A DNA stretch of 64,000 nt from Betaproteobacteria bacterium HGW-Betaproteobacteria-9 (GTDB taxonomy: Bacteria; Pseudomonadota; Gammaproteobacteria; Burkholderiales; Burkholderiaceae_C): contig PHCC01000010.1 in NCBI GenBank assembly GCA_002842215.1, positions 1 to 64,000 of the forward strand. Reading direction: 5' to 3'. Of this stretch, positions 44,500 to 53,441 are shown one piece after another. Each line of letters opens with the position of its first letter. Position 1 is the stretch's first letter. Both the position numbers and the translations under genes were made by a program. The notes beneath the pieces are model-generated. The model saw only the letters and a program-made list of their open reading frames with translations, searched no databases and was not told where the DNA came from.

Positions 44500-45513
44500 A
44501 TGAGTCACACGGACGAATCAATAGGTACTGTCACAGTCGGGAGGCAGCGCCGGGGCGGCCGATGGCTGCTTTCCCTTGGACTGGCGTTGACGCTGGGGGC
44601 CACGGCTTGGGCTGCGTATCCGGAGCACCCGGTCAAACTCATCGTTCCGTTCCCGCCGGGTGGCCCCAACGACGTGGTGGCCCGACTGGTGGCCGAACCC
44701 CTGGGGCAAAAGCTGGGGCAACCCGTGGTGATCGAAAACCGCGCAGGCGCGGCCGGGCTGGTGGGGTCCGAGGCCGGTGCCAGAGCGGCGCCAGATGGCT
44801 ACACACTGACCCTCGGTAGCACCAGCAGCCATTCCCTCCCCACCTTGATGGGGCGAAAAATCAGCTATTCACCTACCACGTCGTTCACCCCCATCGGCTT
44901 GATCGGTCAGACGCCCACGGTGTTATTGGTGTCCAGTCGACTGCCCGTGCGCAGTTATGCCGAGCTGGTGAGCTACGCCAGGTCGCACCCGGGCAAGTTG
45001 AGCTATGCGTCCAGCGGCAACGGAACCTTGAACCATCTGGTGACGGAGTATTTCAAGGCGCAGACGGGAACATTTATGGTGCACGTGCCCTACCGTGGCA
45101 CGGGACAGGCGATGTCGGACCTGCTGGCCGGACAGATTGATCTGATGTTCGATGCCGTGATCACGGCCACGCCGCATGTGAAATCCGGCAAGGTCCGGGC
45201 GCTGGCCGTGTCGAGTGTGAAGCGCGCAGCCGATTTGCCCGATGTACCTTCGATGGAAGAACTGGGGCTGAAGAACTTCGAGGGCAATCTCTGGGTGGGC
45301 ATCCTGGCGCCTGCTGGTACACCGTCGGAGATCACGGACCACTTGAACGCGGCTTTGCAGGCGACGCTGCGCGAGCCACAAGTGCAGGCACGCATGAGCC
45401 GCATGGGGTTTGAAGCCATGCCCGGTTCGGCACAGACCCTGTCCAGCTATATGCAGTCGGTGCAGCGCACCTGGGCCGGTGTGGTGCGTGAACGCAATCT
45501 CAAGCTGGACTGA
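44500..45513 (+). CDS. Bug-family tripartite tricarboxylate-type binding protein
   Basis: A 337-residue secreted protein of the TctC/Bug family. The signal ends near ATAWAA, then PVKLIVPFPPGGPNDVVARLVAEPLGQKLGQPVVIENRAGAAG, the family hallmark, and VPYRGTGQAMSDLLAGQIDLMFD. AAGGAG lies nine bases before ATG 44500. No TctA/TctB membrane genes are adjacent, which is common for Bug proteins. It may capture a carboxylate or act as a sensor-side binding protein. Confidence 0.92.
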   Translation: MSHTDESIGTVTVGRQRRGGRWLLSLGLALTLGATAWAAYPEHPVKLIVPFPPGGPNDVVARLVAEPLGQKLGQPVVIENRAGAAGLVGSEAGARAAPDGYTLTLGSTSSHSLPTLMGRKISYSPTTSFTPIGLIGQTPTVLLVSSRLPVRSYAELVSYARSHPGKLSYASSGNGTLNHLVTEYFKAQTGTFMVHVPYRGTGQAMSDLLAGQIDLMFDAVITATPHVKSGKVRALAVSSVKRAADLPDVPSMEELGLKNFEGNLWVGILAPAGTPSEITDHLNAALQATLREPQVQARMSRMGFEAMPGSAQTLSSYMQSVQRTWAGVVRERNLKLD

Positions 45514-45519
45514 AGAACC

Positions 45520-47178
45520 ATGACTCTGAATGCAATGCCTTCCTCGTATTGGGATCTGCCCCATGCAGGCCAGCGCCAGCCCGTGGTGGGCAGGGCAATG
45601 GTCAGCACCTCGCAGCCGCTGGCTGCACAGGCGGGGCTGGCCGCGATGCAGGCCGGGGGGAACGCGGTCGATGCGGCGCTGGCCGCCGCCATTACCCTGA
45701 CGGTGGTTGAGCCGGTGAGCAACGGTGTGGGCGGCGATATGTTTGCCCTGATCTGGGATCCAAAATCGCCGCAACGGGTGCTGGGTCTGAACGCCAGCGG
45801 TCGCTCGCCCGCAGCATGGTCGTCCGAAGTCTATCAGGCCCGTTTTGAAGCCTTGCCAACCATGCCGATGACAGGCTGGGACAGTGCCACGGTGCCGGGC
45901 GGGGTGGCGGGCTGGAGGCAGTTGTCCGACCGTCTGGGGCGGTTGCCATTTGCTGTCCTGTTCCGTGATGCCATCAGGTATGCGGATGACGGCTTTGTCG
46001 TGAGTCCGATTGTGGCGTCCAAGTGGGCCAAGGAGGCGCAGCGTCTGCAAGATGAGGCGGATTTTTCGACCCATTTCCTGACCCAAGGACAGGCGCCGCG
46101 TGCCGGTGCGCTGTACCGCACGCCCCACTTGGGCGATACCCTGCGCGAGATTGCCAGCAGCAAGGGCAAGAGCTTCTACCAGGGCGAACTGGCGAAAGCC
46201 ATGTGCGCGCATGCACAAGCACGTGGTGGCGCCATGTCACTGGAAGACCTAGCCCGACACTGGGATGAACCTGTCTGGATGGCGCCCATACGTCAAAGCT
46301 ACCGCGGGCACGATGTATACCAGTTGCCACCCAATGGACAAGGCATAACGACCTTGCAGGCCTTGGGCATTCTTTCAAACTTCGACAGCGACTTGCTGGG
46401 GTCGGCATCCCCGAAGGCCCAGCACCTGATGATCGAGGCATTGAAGCTTGCGTTTGTGAATACCTACGGCGCGCTCGGCGATCCCGCTTCGATGGAGGAG
46501 GGCGTCGATGCCATGCTCTCGCCCGAATGGCTGGCTGTGCAGGCTGCCCGGATCGACCCCCTCCAGTCCAGCAATTTTGGCCCGGCCATACCCCCATGGG
46601 GAGGCACGGTGTACGTGGCGGCGACCGATGCTTCGGGCATGATGGTTTCACTGATTCAGTCGAACTTCCTGGGCTTCGGCTCGGGCATCGTGGTCCCCGG
46701 TACGGGCATCAGCATCCACAACCGGGCGGCCTGCTTCAGCCTCGACCGCGCCCACCCCAATCGGGTGGATGGTGGCAAGCGCCCCTTTCACACCATCATT
46801 CCCGCTCTGGTGGTGAAGGACTCCGCGCCATGGGGCGTGCTGGGCGTCACGGGCGGACCCATACAGCCACAAGGTCAGGTGCAGTTGCTCACGGGGCTGA
46901 TTGATGGTCAGCGCAATCCGCAGGCGGTCGTGGATGCTCCCCGCTGGAAACTTGAGCACAAGGCCGCTGGGCTCCAGCTCGACATCGAGACAAGCTTCTC
47001 TGGGCAAATGGCCTCCGCGTTGCGTGCCATGGGACATCCGAGCGGCCCGCCCGGCATCACCGGGGCCGACTTCGGGGGCGGTTTTGTCATCACCCGTTCA
47101 CCCGAATCGGAGTCGGGTACGCCGTTGTGGGTGGGTGGCTCCGATCCGCGCCGGGATGGTCTGGTTGCCGCCGTGTGA
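45520..47178 (+). CDS. gamma-glutamyltransferase-family Ntn hydrolase
   Basis: A 552-residue protein of the GGT family, whose members self-cleave before a threonine that becomes the nucleophile. Family blocks are AAMQAGGNAVDAALAAAITLTVVEPVSNGVGGDMF, PGGVAGW, LPPNGQG and DASGMMVSLIQSNFLGFGSG. The cleavage-site region reads WGGTVYVAATDASG, against T-T-H-x-S in classical GGTs: the first threonine is kept but the second Thr and the His are changed. No signal peptide is evident. It may be an amide or acyl hydrolase, not a glutathione transferase. It follows the Bug gene by six bases. Confidence 0.82.
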   Translation: MTLNAMPSSYWDLPHAGQRQPVVGRAMVSTSQPLAAQAGLAAMQAGGNAVDAALAAAITLTVVEPVSNGVGGDMFALIWDPKSPQRVLGLNASGRSPAAWSSEVYQARFEALPTMPMTGWDSATVPGGVAGWRQLSDRLGRLPFAVLFRDAIRYADDGFVVSPIVASKWAKEAQRLQDEADFSTHFLTQGQAPRAGALYRTPHLGDTLREIASSKGKSFYQGELAKAMCAHAQARGGAMSLEDLARHWDEPVWMAPIRQSYRGHDVYQLPPNGQGITTLQALGILSNFDSDLLGSASPKAQHLMIEALKLAFVNTYGALGDPASMEEGVDAMLSPEWLAVQAARIDPLQSSNFGPAIPPWGGTVYVAATDASGMMVSLIQSNFLGFGSGIVVPGTGISIHNRAACFSLDRAHPNRVDGGKRPFHTIIPALVVKDSAPWGVLGVTGGPIQPQGQVQLLTGLIDGQRNPQAVVDAPRWKLEHKAAGLQLDIETSFSGQMASALRAMGHPSGPPGITGADFGGGFVITRSPESESGTPLWVGGSDPRRDGLVAAV

Positions 47179-47224
47179 AGCACGATCCGTCGCTGGACAG
47201 CACACACCGGCAAGGGAGTGTCCC

Positions 47225-48049
47225 ATGCTGAGCGCCGAACTGCTGACCTGGCTGCCCGCGTACCTGGCCCTCGGCGTCGCGGGTGGCTTCGCCGCCGGCC
47301 TGCTGGGCATCGGCGGTGGCATGTTGTACGTGCCCCTGCTGACCTGGCTGTTCGAGGCCCAGGGCTTCGCCTCCAGCACCCTGCTGCACCTCGCGCTGGG
47401 CACCTCGCTCACCACCATCGTGTTCACCTCCATCTCCAGCGCCCGAACGCACCACGCCAAGGGCAATGTGGACTGGTCAATCGTGCGCGGCATCACGCCG
47501 GGCATCCTGGTCGGCGGGGTGGTTGGCGGCCTGCTGGCCAAGCACCTGAGCACCACCACCCTGGCGCTGATCTTCGCGGCCTTCGTCACCTACTCCGCGG
47601 TGCAGATGTTCCTCAACGCCAAGCCCAAACCCAGCCGCAGCCTGCCGGGCACCGCCGGCCTGATCGGGGTGGGCGCGACCATCAGCACGCTGTCGCAGCT
47701 GGTGGGTGCGGGCGGTGGTTTCCTCTCGGTGCCGTTCATGACCTGGTGCAACGTCAACATGCACCGCGCGGTCGGCACCTCGGCCGCCATCGGCCTGCCG
47801 ATCGCCATCGTGGGCACGGTCGCGTTTTTCTTCAGCGGACGCACGGTGACCGGCCTGCCGCCTGGCAGCCTCGGCTTCATCTACCTGCCGGCCCTGCTCG
47901 GCGTGCTGGTGCCCAGTGTGCTGATGGCGCCGGTCGGCGCGCGCCTGGCCTCACGCCTGCCGGTGGCCACGCTCAAGCGCGTGTTCGCGGGTTTCCTGTT
48001 CGTGCTGGCCCTGAAGATGCTGCATTCGGCCGTCGGGGTCCAGGTGTGA
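47225..48049 (+). CDS. TSUP (TauE/SafE) family membrane exporter
   Basis: A 274-residue membrane protein with about eight segments and the two TauE/SafE repeats (GGFAAGLLGIGGGMLYVPLL and LVGAGGGFLSVPFMTW). The family exports or imports small sulfur or carboxylate anions such as sulfite or sulfoacetate. AAGGGAG precedes the start. It lies 46 bases after the GGT-like gene and is likely co-transcribed. Confidence 0.9.
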   Translation: MLSAELLTWLPAYLALGVAGGFAAGLLGIGGGMLYVPLLTWLFEAQGFASSTLLHLALGTSLTTIVFTSISSARTHHAKGNVDWSIVRGITPGILVGGVVGGLLAKHLSTTTLALIFAAFVTYSAVQMFLNAKPKPSRSLPGTAGLIGVGATISTLSQLVGAGGGFLSVPFMTWCNVNMHRAVGTSAAIGLPIAIVGTVAFFFSGRTVTGLPPGSLGFIYLPALLGVLVPSVLMAPVGARLASRLPVATLKRVFAGFLFVLALKMLHSAVGVQV

Positions 48050-48622
48050 AGCGCCAATAGCTTGTTTCGTGACCAACTGAACCCCCCTGATGTCGCGCGC
48101 ACCCTGCGCACCTCAGCGGCACGGAGGGCCCGCAGCGTCTGGCCGCAAGCCCATCCTAAGGGGAAAACAGATGGCTGCCTGACAGGGCCATGTGGCGTCA
48201 TGCGGCGTGCAGACTCCAGCTCATAGCATTTGATGGACAGAATGGCCATTATTTTCCCTGTGGAGAGCGAGAGGCATATCTTCTGCGTAGACTGCGCGGC
48301 GCAGTGCCAAGAGGACTTTTACCGTCGTTCCCGAAAACTGCCGTGTATGTCAATGCGACGAAGGAGAGTTTCTCGAAAGAGTCCACCCAGAAAGTCGTGC
48401 AATACACACCCGATCAGCGCCAGGTGCCAGCGGTCACAGGTGACTTGGCGGCGAGCTGTGCATGAAAAATGCAGAGGAAGAGGCTACACGTGCGCTGGGC
48501 TCAGCGGGCGATTGACCGTCCTTGAGCGAGCCAGATCCGGTGCCAAGAAACGGCGCCTTTTGTTGGAATTGCCATCTGGACGGCCGCAATTCTCGGTGTC
48601 TCGAAAGAAGGTCCTTGGAATT
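48050..48622. other. gene-free interval left of the tRNA-Asp fragment
   Basis: Some frames stay open (for example 48190-48465 on the plus strand), but none has a ribosome site, a recognisable domain or normal codon use. It lies where the inner end of an integrated element would be expected. I recognise nothing else. Confidence 0.45.
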
Positions 48623-48667
48623 GAAAAAACCGCCAAAACCCGCGTGGATACTGGGTTCTGGTTCCGC

Positions 48668-48713
48668 CCTGTCACGCCGGAGGTCGCGGGTTCGAGCCCC
48701 GTCCACTCCGCCA
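48668..48713 (+). pseudogene. 3' half of a tRNA-Asp gene (probable att-site scar)
   Basis: The sequence runs from the anticodon loop CTGTCAC (GUC anticodon, Asp), through the stem half GCCGG and the variable region, to a complete T-arm (GCGGGTTCGAGCCCCGT), acceptor strand CCACTCC, discriminator G and encoded CCA. The 5' half (acceptor GGAGTGG, D-arm) is absent. A tRNA-type terminator follows. Integrases often use the 3' end of a tRNA gene, leaving this fragment at the far end of the inserted element. Confidence 0.8.
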
Positions 48714-48722
48714 GTTAAAGAC

Positions 48723-48756
48723 AAACCGCCCAGTCGCAAGACTACGGCGGTTTTTT
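48723..48756 (+). terminator. rho-independent terminator of the former tRNA-Asp unit
   Basis: AAACCGCC pairs with GGCGGTTT around an inner AGTC-GCAA-GACT stem-loop, followed by six T residues. It begins ten bases after the CCA of the tRNA fragment, as expected for the original tRNA-Asp transcription unit. Confidence 0.85.
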
Positions 48757-48816
48757 CTTGTGCGCTTCTGAATGGGTTTGGTCTGGCGTGCGGCCGCTAA
48801 CAGCAGCGTGCCACCC

Positions 48817-49728
48817 TCAAGTTGCCCGCTCCAGCCTTCCCAGGCGCACCAGACCGGTGGAGAGCGCGGTGCCGCAGACGATGATGACACCACAGGTCAC
48901 CATCCAGGGGGTGATGCTCTCGCCCAGAAAGAACACACCGTACATCAGTGCAAACACCGGGACCAGGAACGTGACGGTCAGCGCCTTCGACGGTCCGGCT
49001 TTCTCGATGATGCGGAAAAACAGGATGTACGCGATGGATGTGCAGAACAAGGCCACCGCCGCGAGCGCAGCCCAGGCGCCCAGACTCACAGGTGTCTCGG
49101 GCCAGAACCAGAAGGTGGGCAGCGCCAGGCCGACTGCTGCGCCGATCTGGCTGCCGGTGGCCGTGGCCAGAGGGTGTGCACCGGTCAGGTAGCGCTTGGT
49201 GAAACTGGCGGCCAGGCCATAACACGTGGTGGCCAGCAGGCAGGCGCCCATGGCCAGCAAGGTCGTGCCGATGGATGCAGCGCCGGCCACGCCGGTGGCG
49301 CTGAATCCGGATTTCCCGATCACCAGCAGCGTCACACCGACAAAGCCGATCAGCAAACCCAGCATACGGGAGCCGCTGGGTCGGTCCTTGAGCCAGAGCC
49401 AGGCCACCACCGCACCGGTCAGGGGAACGGTGGCGTTGAGGATGGAGGTCAGGCCGGTGGTGATGTGCAACACGGCGAAGGCAAACAGCGCAAACGGAAT
49501 GCCCGAGTTCAGCAGGCCGACGAACAGGATGGGTCTGGCGCGCTGTCGGAAGTCGGCCCAGACGCCTTTGACGAGAAATACCGGCAGCAGGAACAGTGCG
49601 GCGAGTGCGACCCGCAGACCCGCCGTGGGCAGTGCGCCGAATTCCGCAGCGCCCAGGCGCATGAACAGGAACGATGATCCCCAGAGGGCGGCGAGCAAGA
49701 AAAACTCAAGAAGGAGGGCTGGCGACAT
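48817..49728 (-). CDS. EamA-family (DMT) transporter
   Basis: A 303-residue membrane protein with ten predicted helices in two EamA halves (LLAALWGSSFLFMRLGAAEFG and LLATTCYGLAASFTKRYL; GVTLLVIGKSG and GVIIVCGTALSTGLV close the halves). Proteins of this type export or import amino acids and metabolites. It starts five bases after the ogt stop on the same strand. Confidence 0.9.
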   Translation of the reverse strand: MSPALLLEFFLLAALWGSSFLFMRLGAAEFGALPTAGLRVALAALFLLPVFLVKGVWADFRQRARPILFVGLLNSGIPFALFAFAVLHITTGLTSILNATVPLTGAVVAWLWLKDRPSGSRMLGLLIGFVGVTLLVIGKSGFSATGVAGAASIGTTLLAMGACLLATTCYGLAASFTKRYLTGAHPLATATGSQIGAAVGLALPTFWFWPETPVSLGAWAALAAVALFCTSIAYILFFRIIEKAGPSKALTVTFLVPVFALMYGVFFLGESITPWMVTCGVIIVCGTALSTGLVRLGRLERAT

Positions 49729-49732
49729 GGGT

Positions 49733-50311
49733 TCAGTGTGCCGGCAAAGGCTGTGCGGCGGGATTGCCCGTTGATGTTGTTTGCCCCTGCGATTGATGCG
49801 CTTTGTCGATCAATGCGCCTTCGAGCCGGAGCAGGGCCGCTTTGCGGTCAAGCCCACCCGCATAGCCGGTGAGCGCGCCCTGTGCGCCGAGCACCCGATG
49901 GCAGGGCACCACAATGCCCAGGGGGTTTCGACCGATGGCCGCGCCCACGGCGCGCACCGCTGCGGGTTTGCCGATGGCGCGGGCCAGTTCGCTGTAGCTC
50001 CGTGTCTGGCCAAAAGGAATGTTGAGCAGCGCGCGCCAGACAGATGACTGAAATGCGGTGCCCGCGGACAGATCCAGCGGCAGGTCAAAGCGGCCGAGGC
50101 GCTGTTCAAAATAAGCGGTCAGCTGGTCGGCCGCCGTGTTCAGGATGGCGTTGTCCCGAACGGGTGTCCAGTTCTGCACCTCCCGTTCTGCGGGCATGTG
50201 CCGTTGGTCCATGAACCAGACGCCGCTCAAACCCGAAGGGGTGGCGGCCAGCAGCAAAGGGCCCAGTGGCGAGAGGACGGTGGCTTTCACCCGGTGCGTG
50301 GTGGGGTTCAT
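49733..50311 (-). CDS. ogt: methylated-DNA--[protein]-cysteine S-methyltransferase
   Basis: A 192-residue suicide repair protein that removes O6-alkyl groups from guanine. The acceptor is Cys137 in NPLGIVVPCHRVLGAQGALTGYAGG, and the helix-turn-helix VWRALLNIPFGQTRSYSELARAIGKPAAVRAVG is intact. A C-terminal tail of about 25 residues is extra. It overlaps the Ada-AlkA-type gene by four bases, so the two repair proteins are made together. Confidence 0.93.
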   Translation of the reverse strand: MNPTTHRVKATVLSPLGPLLLAATPSGLSGVWFMDQRHMPAEREVQNWTPVRDNAILNTAADQLTAYFEQRLGRFDLPLDLSAGTAFQSSVWRALLNIPFGQTRSYSELARAIGKPAAVRAVGAAIGRNPLGIVVPCHRVLGAQGALTGYAGGLDRKAALLRLEGALIDKAHQSQGQTTSTGNPAAQPLPAH

Positions 50312-51843
50312 GGTGATGGTGCTCCAGAAGGAAGGATGGGGTTTGCATGGGTGCCGGCCCAGGCGCGGATCACGGCGTAGCTGCGCCAGGGTCGCCAGGC
50401 GGCCGATAGCCGGCCGGCTTCGAGCGCGGCAGCGCGTCCCCGCCCTTCGATGCCGAGGGTTTTGATCAGGGCCACGTCGCCCACCGGCCAGGCATCGGGC
50501 CAGCGCAAGGCCCGCATCGCGATGTACTGTGCGGTCCAGGGGCCAATGCCCGGCAGCGCCTGCAGGGCTTGTGTGGTGGAGTGGGCATCGGCAAAGGCAT
50601 TCAGCACCAGTCCACCTTCGACAATCTCGCGGGCCAGGGACTGCAGGGCTGCCTGGCGTTGGCGCACGATGCCCAGTTCGCCAAGGATGTCAGGACCGAT
50701 GCTGGCCAGTGCCTGGGCCGTCGGGAACAGGCGGTGCAGCTGAGGATGTGGTGTGGTGATGGCTTCGCCCAGTCGCTCGGTCAGCCGGATGGCCAGGGTG
50801 CGCGCCGCGGCCACCGTGATCTGCTGCCCCAGGATGGCACGCACGGCCAGTTCGAAGCCATCGAAACAGCCCGGTACGCGAAGGCCATCACCCGCAGGAA
50901 AGTCGGCGTGCAAGGCAGAGTTGATGGCCAGTGGGTTGGCATCGAGGTCGAACAGGGCGCGCACCCGCCAGATCACCGTCGGCAGCACGGGGAGCAGGCT
51001 GTCGCTCACCTGCAGCCCCAGCCGGTTGGCATCGGGATCGAATCGCACGGAAAACCAGCCGGTGTGTGTCAACCCGCCGGATTCGATCCGTGCGGTTCGC
51101 TGCAGGCCAAGGGGAGCGTCTGGCTGGACGTGTTCGATGCCGGGCAGTTGTCGTTCGGCGAGAAAGCGCAGGAGCGCGGCGACGTCAAACGGAGGGCGCC
51201 AGAACAGCTGCACCGGAGTGCCGTCGCGTTGGCTGTTGGCGCTGAGTGGCTGGCGGCGCATCTGGCCGGGGCTCAAGCCGTAGTGATCCCCGAAGGCTGC
51301 GTTGAACCGGCGCAGGCTGGCGAAGCCGCTGGCCAGGGCGATCTGGGTGATGGGCAACGCCGTGTCAGCCAGCATCTGCTTGGCGGCCAGCAGTTTGCGC
51401 GTGAGCAGGTATTGCAGGGGTGAGACGCCCAGACGGTCTTCGAAAATGCGACGCAAATGGCGGTCGCTCACGCCCAGGCGAGAGGCGAGCCGCGCCACCG
51501 TGGCGCCGCTTTCGCTGGCCCCGGGCCAGTTTTGTGGGTTGTCCAGCCATTGAGTGGCCTGTTGCACCAGGATGCTGCGCGCGTCCTCGACGGACCAGTG
51601 CCGTTGCAGCGGTGCAAGCTCCGGGCGGCAGCGCAGGCAGGGCCGAAAGCCCGCCTGTTCGGCCTGGGCCGCGTGCTCGAAAAAGCGGCAGTTCTCGCGC
51701 CGCGGCGTGCGCACGCGGCAAACCGGCCTGCAATAGATGCCGGTGGAGGTGACCGCAGTGAAAAACCGGCCATCGAACCGGGCGTCGTGCGAACACAGCG
51801 CCCGGTAGCGGGCCTCGTCGTCGATCGATTCGGGGGTGTTCAT
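50308..51843 (-). CDS. Ada-like regulator fused to AlkA-type 3-methyladenine DNA glycosylase
   Basis: A 511-residue fusion. Residues 10-75 are the Ada zinc-binding domain with its methyl-accepting cysteine set (GIYCRPVCRVRTPRRENCRFF ... GFRPCLRCRPE). An AraC helix-turn-helix follows (LASRLGVSDRHLRRIFEDRLGVSPLQYL), then from about residue 200 AlkA_N and an HhH-GPD glycosylase domain with LPGIGPWTAQYIAMRAL and the catalytic Asp in WPVGDVAL. It excises alkylated purines and probably senses methylation damage to induce itself and ogt. Such fusions are known in proteobacteria and actinobacteria. Confidence 0.92.
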   Translation of the reverse strand: MNTPESIDDEARYRALCSHDARFDGRFFTAVTSTGIYCRPVCRVRTPRRENCRFFEHAAQAEQAGFRPCLRCRPELAPLQRHWSVEDARSILVQQATQWLDNPQNWPGASESGATVARLASRLGVSDRHLRRIFEDRLGVSPLQYLLTRKLLAAKQMLADTALPITQIALASGFASLRRFNAAFGDHYGLSPGQMRRQPLSANSQRDGTPVQLFWRPPFDVAALLRFLAERQLPGIEHVQPDAPLGLQRTARIESGGLTHTGWFSVRFDPDANRLGLQVSDSLLPVLPTVIWRVRALFDLDANPLAINSALHADFPAGDGLRVPGCFDGFELAVRAILGQQITVAAARTLAIRLTERLGEAITTPHPQLHRLFPTAQALASIGPDILGELGIVRQRQAALQSLAREIVEGGLVLNAFADAHSTTQALQALPGIGPWTAQYIAMRALRWPDAWPVGDVALIKTLGIEGRGRAAALEAGRLSAAWRPWRSYAVIRAWAGTHANPILPSGAPSP

Positions 51844-51959
51844 GGCGCTGATGTTAGGGCCAGCCAGCGTCTCTGGCTGGCCGTTTTCGGACCTGTGCTG
51901 CCAGCCGCTGTCAGTCTCGCGACCTACAATGCGGGGATTGGCATTCAGAGCTCCCATTC

Positions 51960-53342
51960 ATGCAACTCGCGGCATCCATCTTCAAGGCTTACGACATTCG
52001 GGGTGTCGTTCCCGATACCCTCAACGAAGCCGTGGCCGAAGCCCTAGGGCTGGCTTTTGGAACGCAGGCTCTTCAGCAAGGAGAACACACGGTGGCCGTG
52101 GGCCGCGACGGCCGGCTGAGTGGGCCGGCCCTGTCGGCCGCACTGATCCGTGGGCTCGCCGCCGCGGGTGTCGACGTGATCGACATCGGCATGGTCACCA
52201 CGCCCATGTTGTACTTCGCTGCCCATACCTTGTGCACCAGCGGCATCCAGGTCACCGGGAGTCACAATCCCAAGGACTACAACGGGTTCAAGATGGTGCT
52301 CGGTGGACGCGCGATCTATGGTGACGACATCCAGGCGCTGCGCCGGATGATGGAGGTCGAAAATTGGCAGCGTGCGGAAGGCGGACAGATTCGCCAGGTG
52401 GACGTGGGCCCCGCCTACCACGACCGCATTGTGAGCGACGTGAAGCTCCAGCGCCCGATGCGGGTGGTGATCGACTGTGGCAATGGCGTGGCGGGTGCAT
52501 CCGCTCCGGCGCTGTTCCGCGCGCTCGGTTGCGAGGTGATCGAGCTGTTCAGCGAAGTGGACGGTAACTTTCCGAACCACCACCCGGACCCAAGCAAGCC
52601 GGAAAACCTGGAGGACGTGATCCGCACCCTGCGCGAGACCGGTGCGGAACTCGGCCTTGCCTTCGATGGTGATGGTGACCGCCTCGGCATCGTGACCCAG
52701 GGCGGCAACAACATCTACCCCGATCGCCAGATGATTCTGTTTGCGCGGGATGTGCTGTCGCGCGTGCCGGGTGGCAACATCCTGTTCGACGTCAAATGCT
52801 CCCAGCGGCTCGCGCCGGCCATCGAAGCCGCGGGCGGCGTGGCGCACATCTACAAGACCGGGCATTCGCTGATCAAGGCCCGCATGAAGGAGCTGGACAG
52901 CCCGCTCGGGGGCGAGATGAGCGGACACATCTTCTTCAAGGAACGCTGGTACGGATTCGATGATGGCACCTACGCAGGTGCGCGCTTGCTCGAGATCCTC
53001 AGCCGCAGCCTGGACGCCAACGCCGTGCTCGACGCCTTGCCGACCAGTTTCAGCACCCCAGAACTGAATGTGGCCTGTGCCGAAGGCGAGCCCCACACGG
53101 TGGTTGCTCAACTGGTCGAACTGGCCCGCTTCGATGCGCCGGCCAAGATTTCAACCATCGACGGCGTGCGGGTGGACTGGCCCGATGGCTTTGGCCTGAT
53201 CCGTGCCTCGAACACCACACCCGTGCTGGTGATGCGTTTTGAGGGGCATACCCCCGAAGCCCTGCACCGCATAGAAGCGTCCATGCTGACCCTGCTCCGG
53301 CAGGCCAAGCCGGACGCGGTGGTGGGCGCCAGCGCGCACTGA
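51960..53342 (+). CDS. phosphomannomutase/phosphoglucomutase
   Basis: A 460-residue alpha-D-phosphohexomutase of the AlgC/ManB type: FKAYDIRG at the start, phosphoserine loop VTGSHNPKDYNGFK (Ser101), metal loop AFDGDGDRLG, sugar-binding GGEMSGHIFF and the phosphate loop RASNTTPVLVMRFEG. It interconverts hexose 1- and 6-phosphates for nucleotide-sugar synthesis, fitting the LPS genes that follow. It diverges from the glycosylase gene. Confidence 0.93.
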   Translation: MQLAASIFKAYDIRGVVPDTLNEAVAEALGLAFGTQALQQGEHTVAVGRDGRLSGPALSAALIRGLAAAGVDVIDIGMVTTPMLYFAAHTLCTSGIQVTGSHNPKDYNGFKMVLGGRAIYGDDIQALRRMMEVENWQRAEGGQIRQVDVGPAYHDRIVSDVKLQRPMRVVIDCGNGVAGASAPALFRALGCEVIELFSEVDGNFPNHHPDPSKPENLEDVIRTLRETGAELGLAFDGDGDRLGIVTQGGNNIYPDRQMILFARDVLSRVPGGNILFDVKCSQRLAPAIEAAGGVAHIYKTGHSLIKARMKELDSPLGGEMSGHIFFKERWYGFDDGTYAGARLLEILSRSLDANAVLDALPTSFSTPELNVACAEGEPHTVVAQLVELARFDAPAKISTIDGVRVDWPDGFGLIRASNTTPVLVMRFEGHTPEALHRIEASMLTLLRQAKPDAVVGASAH

Positions 53343-53441
53343 GATAGAGCCAGGCCTGAAAATGATTGCTCTGTTCGCCTGTATTCGGAGTGTGTGGTTT
53401 GTTTGATTTTCTGAAGATCAATCAAGGGACTGCTTGGCTCA

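Noticed and set aside
48190-48718. Plus-strand frames left of and across the tRNA-Asp fragment
   Set aside because: No start signals or recognisable domains, and one runs through the tRNA sequence itself.
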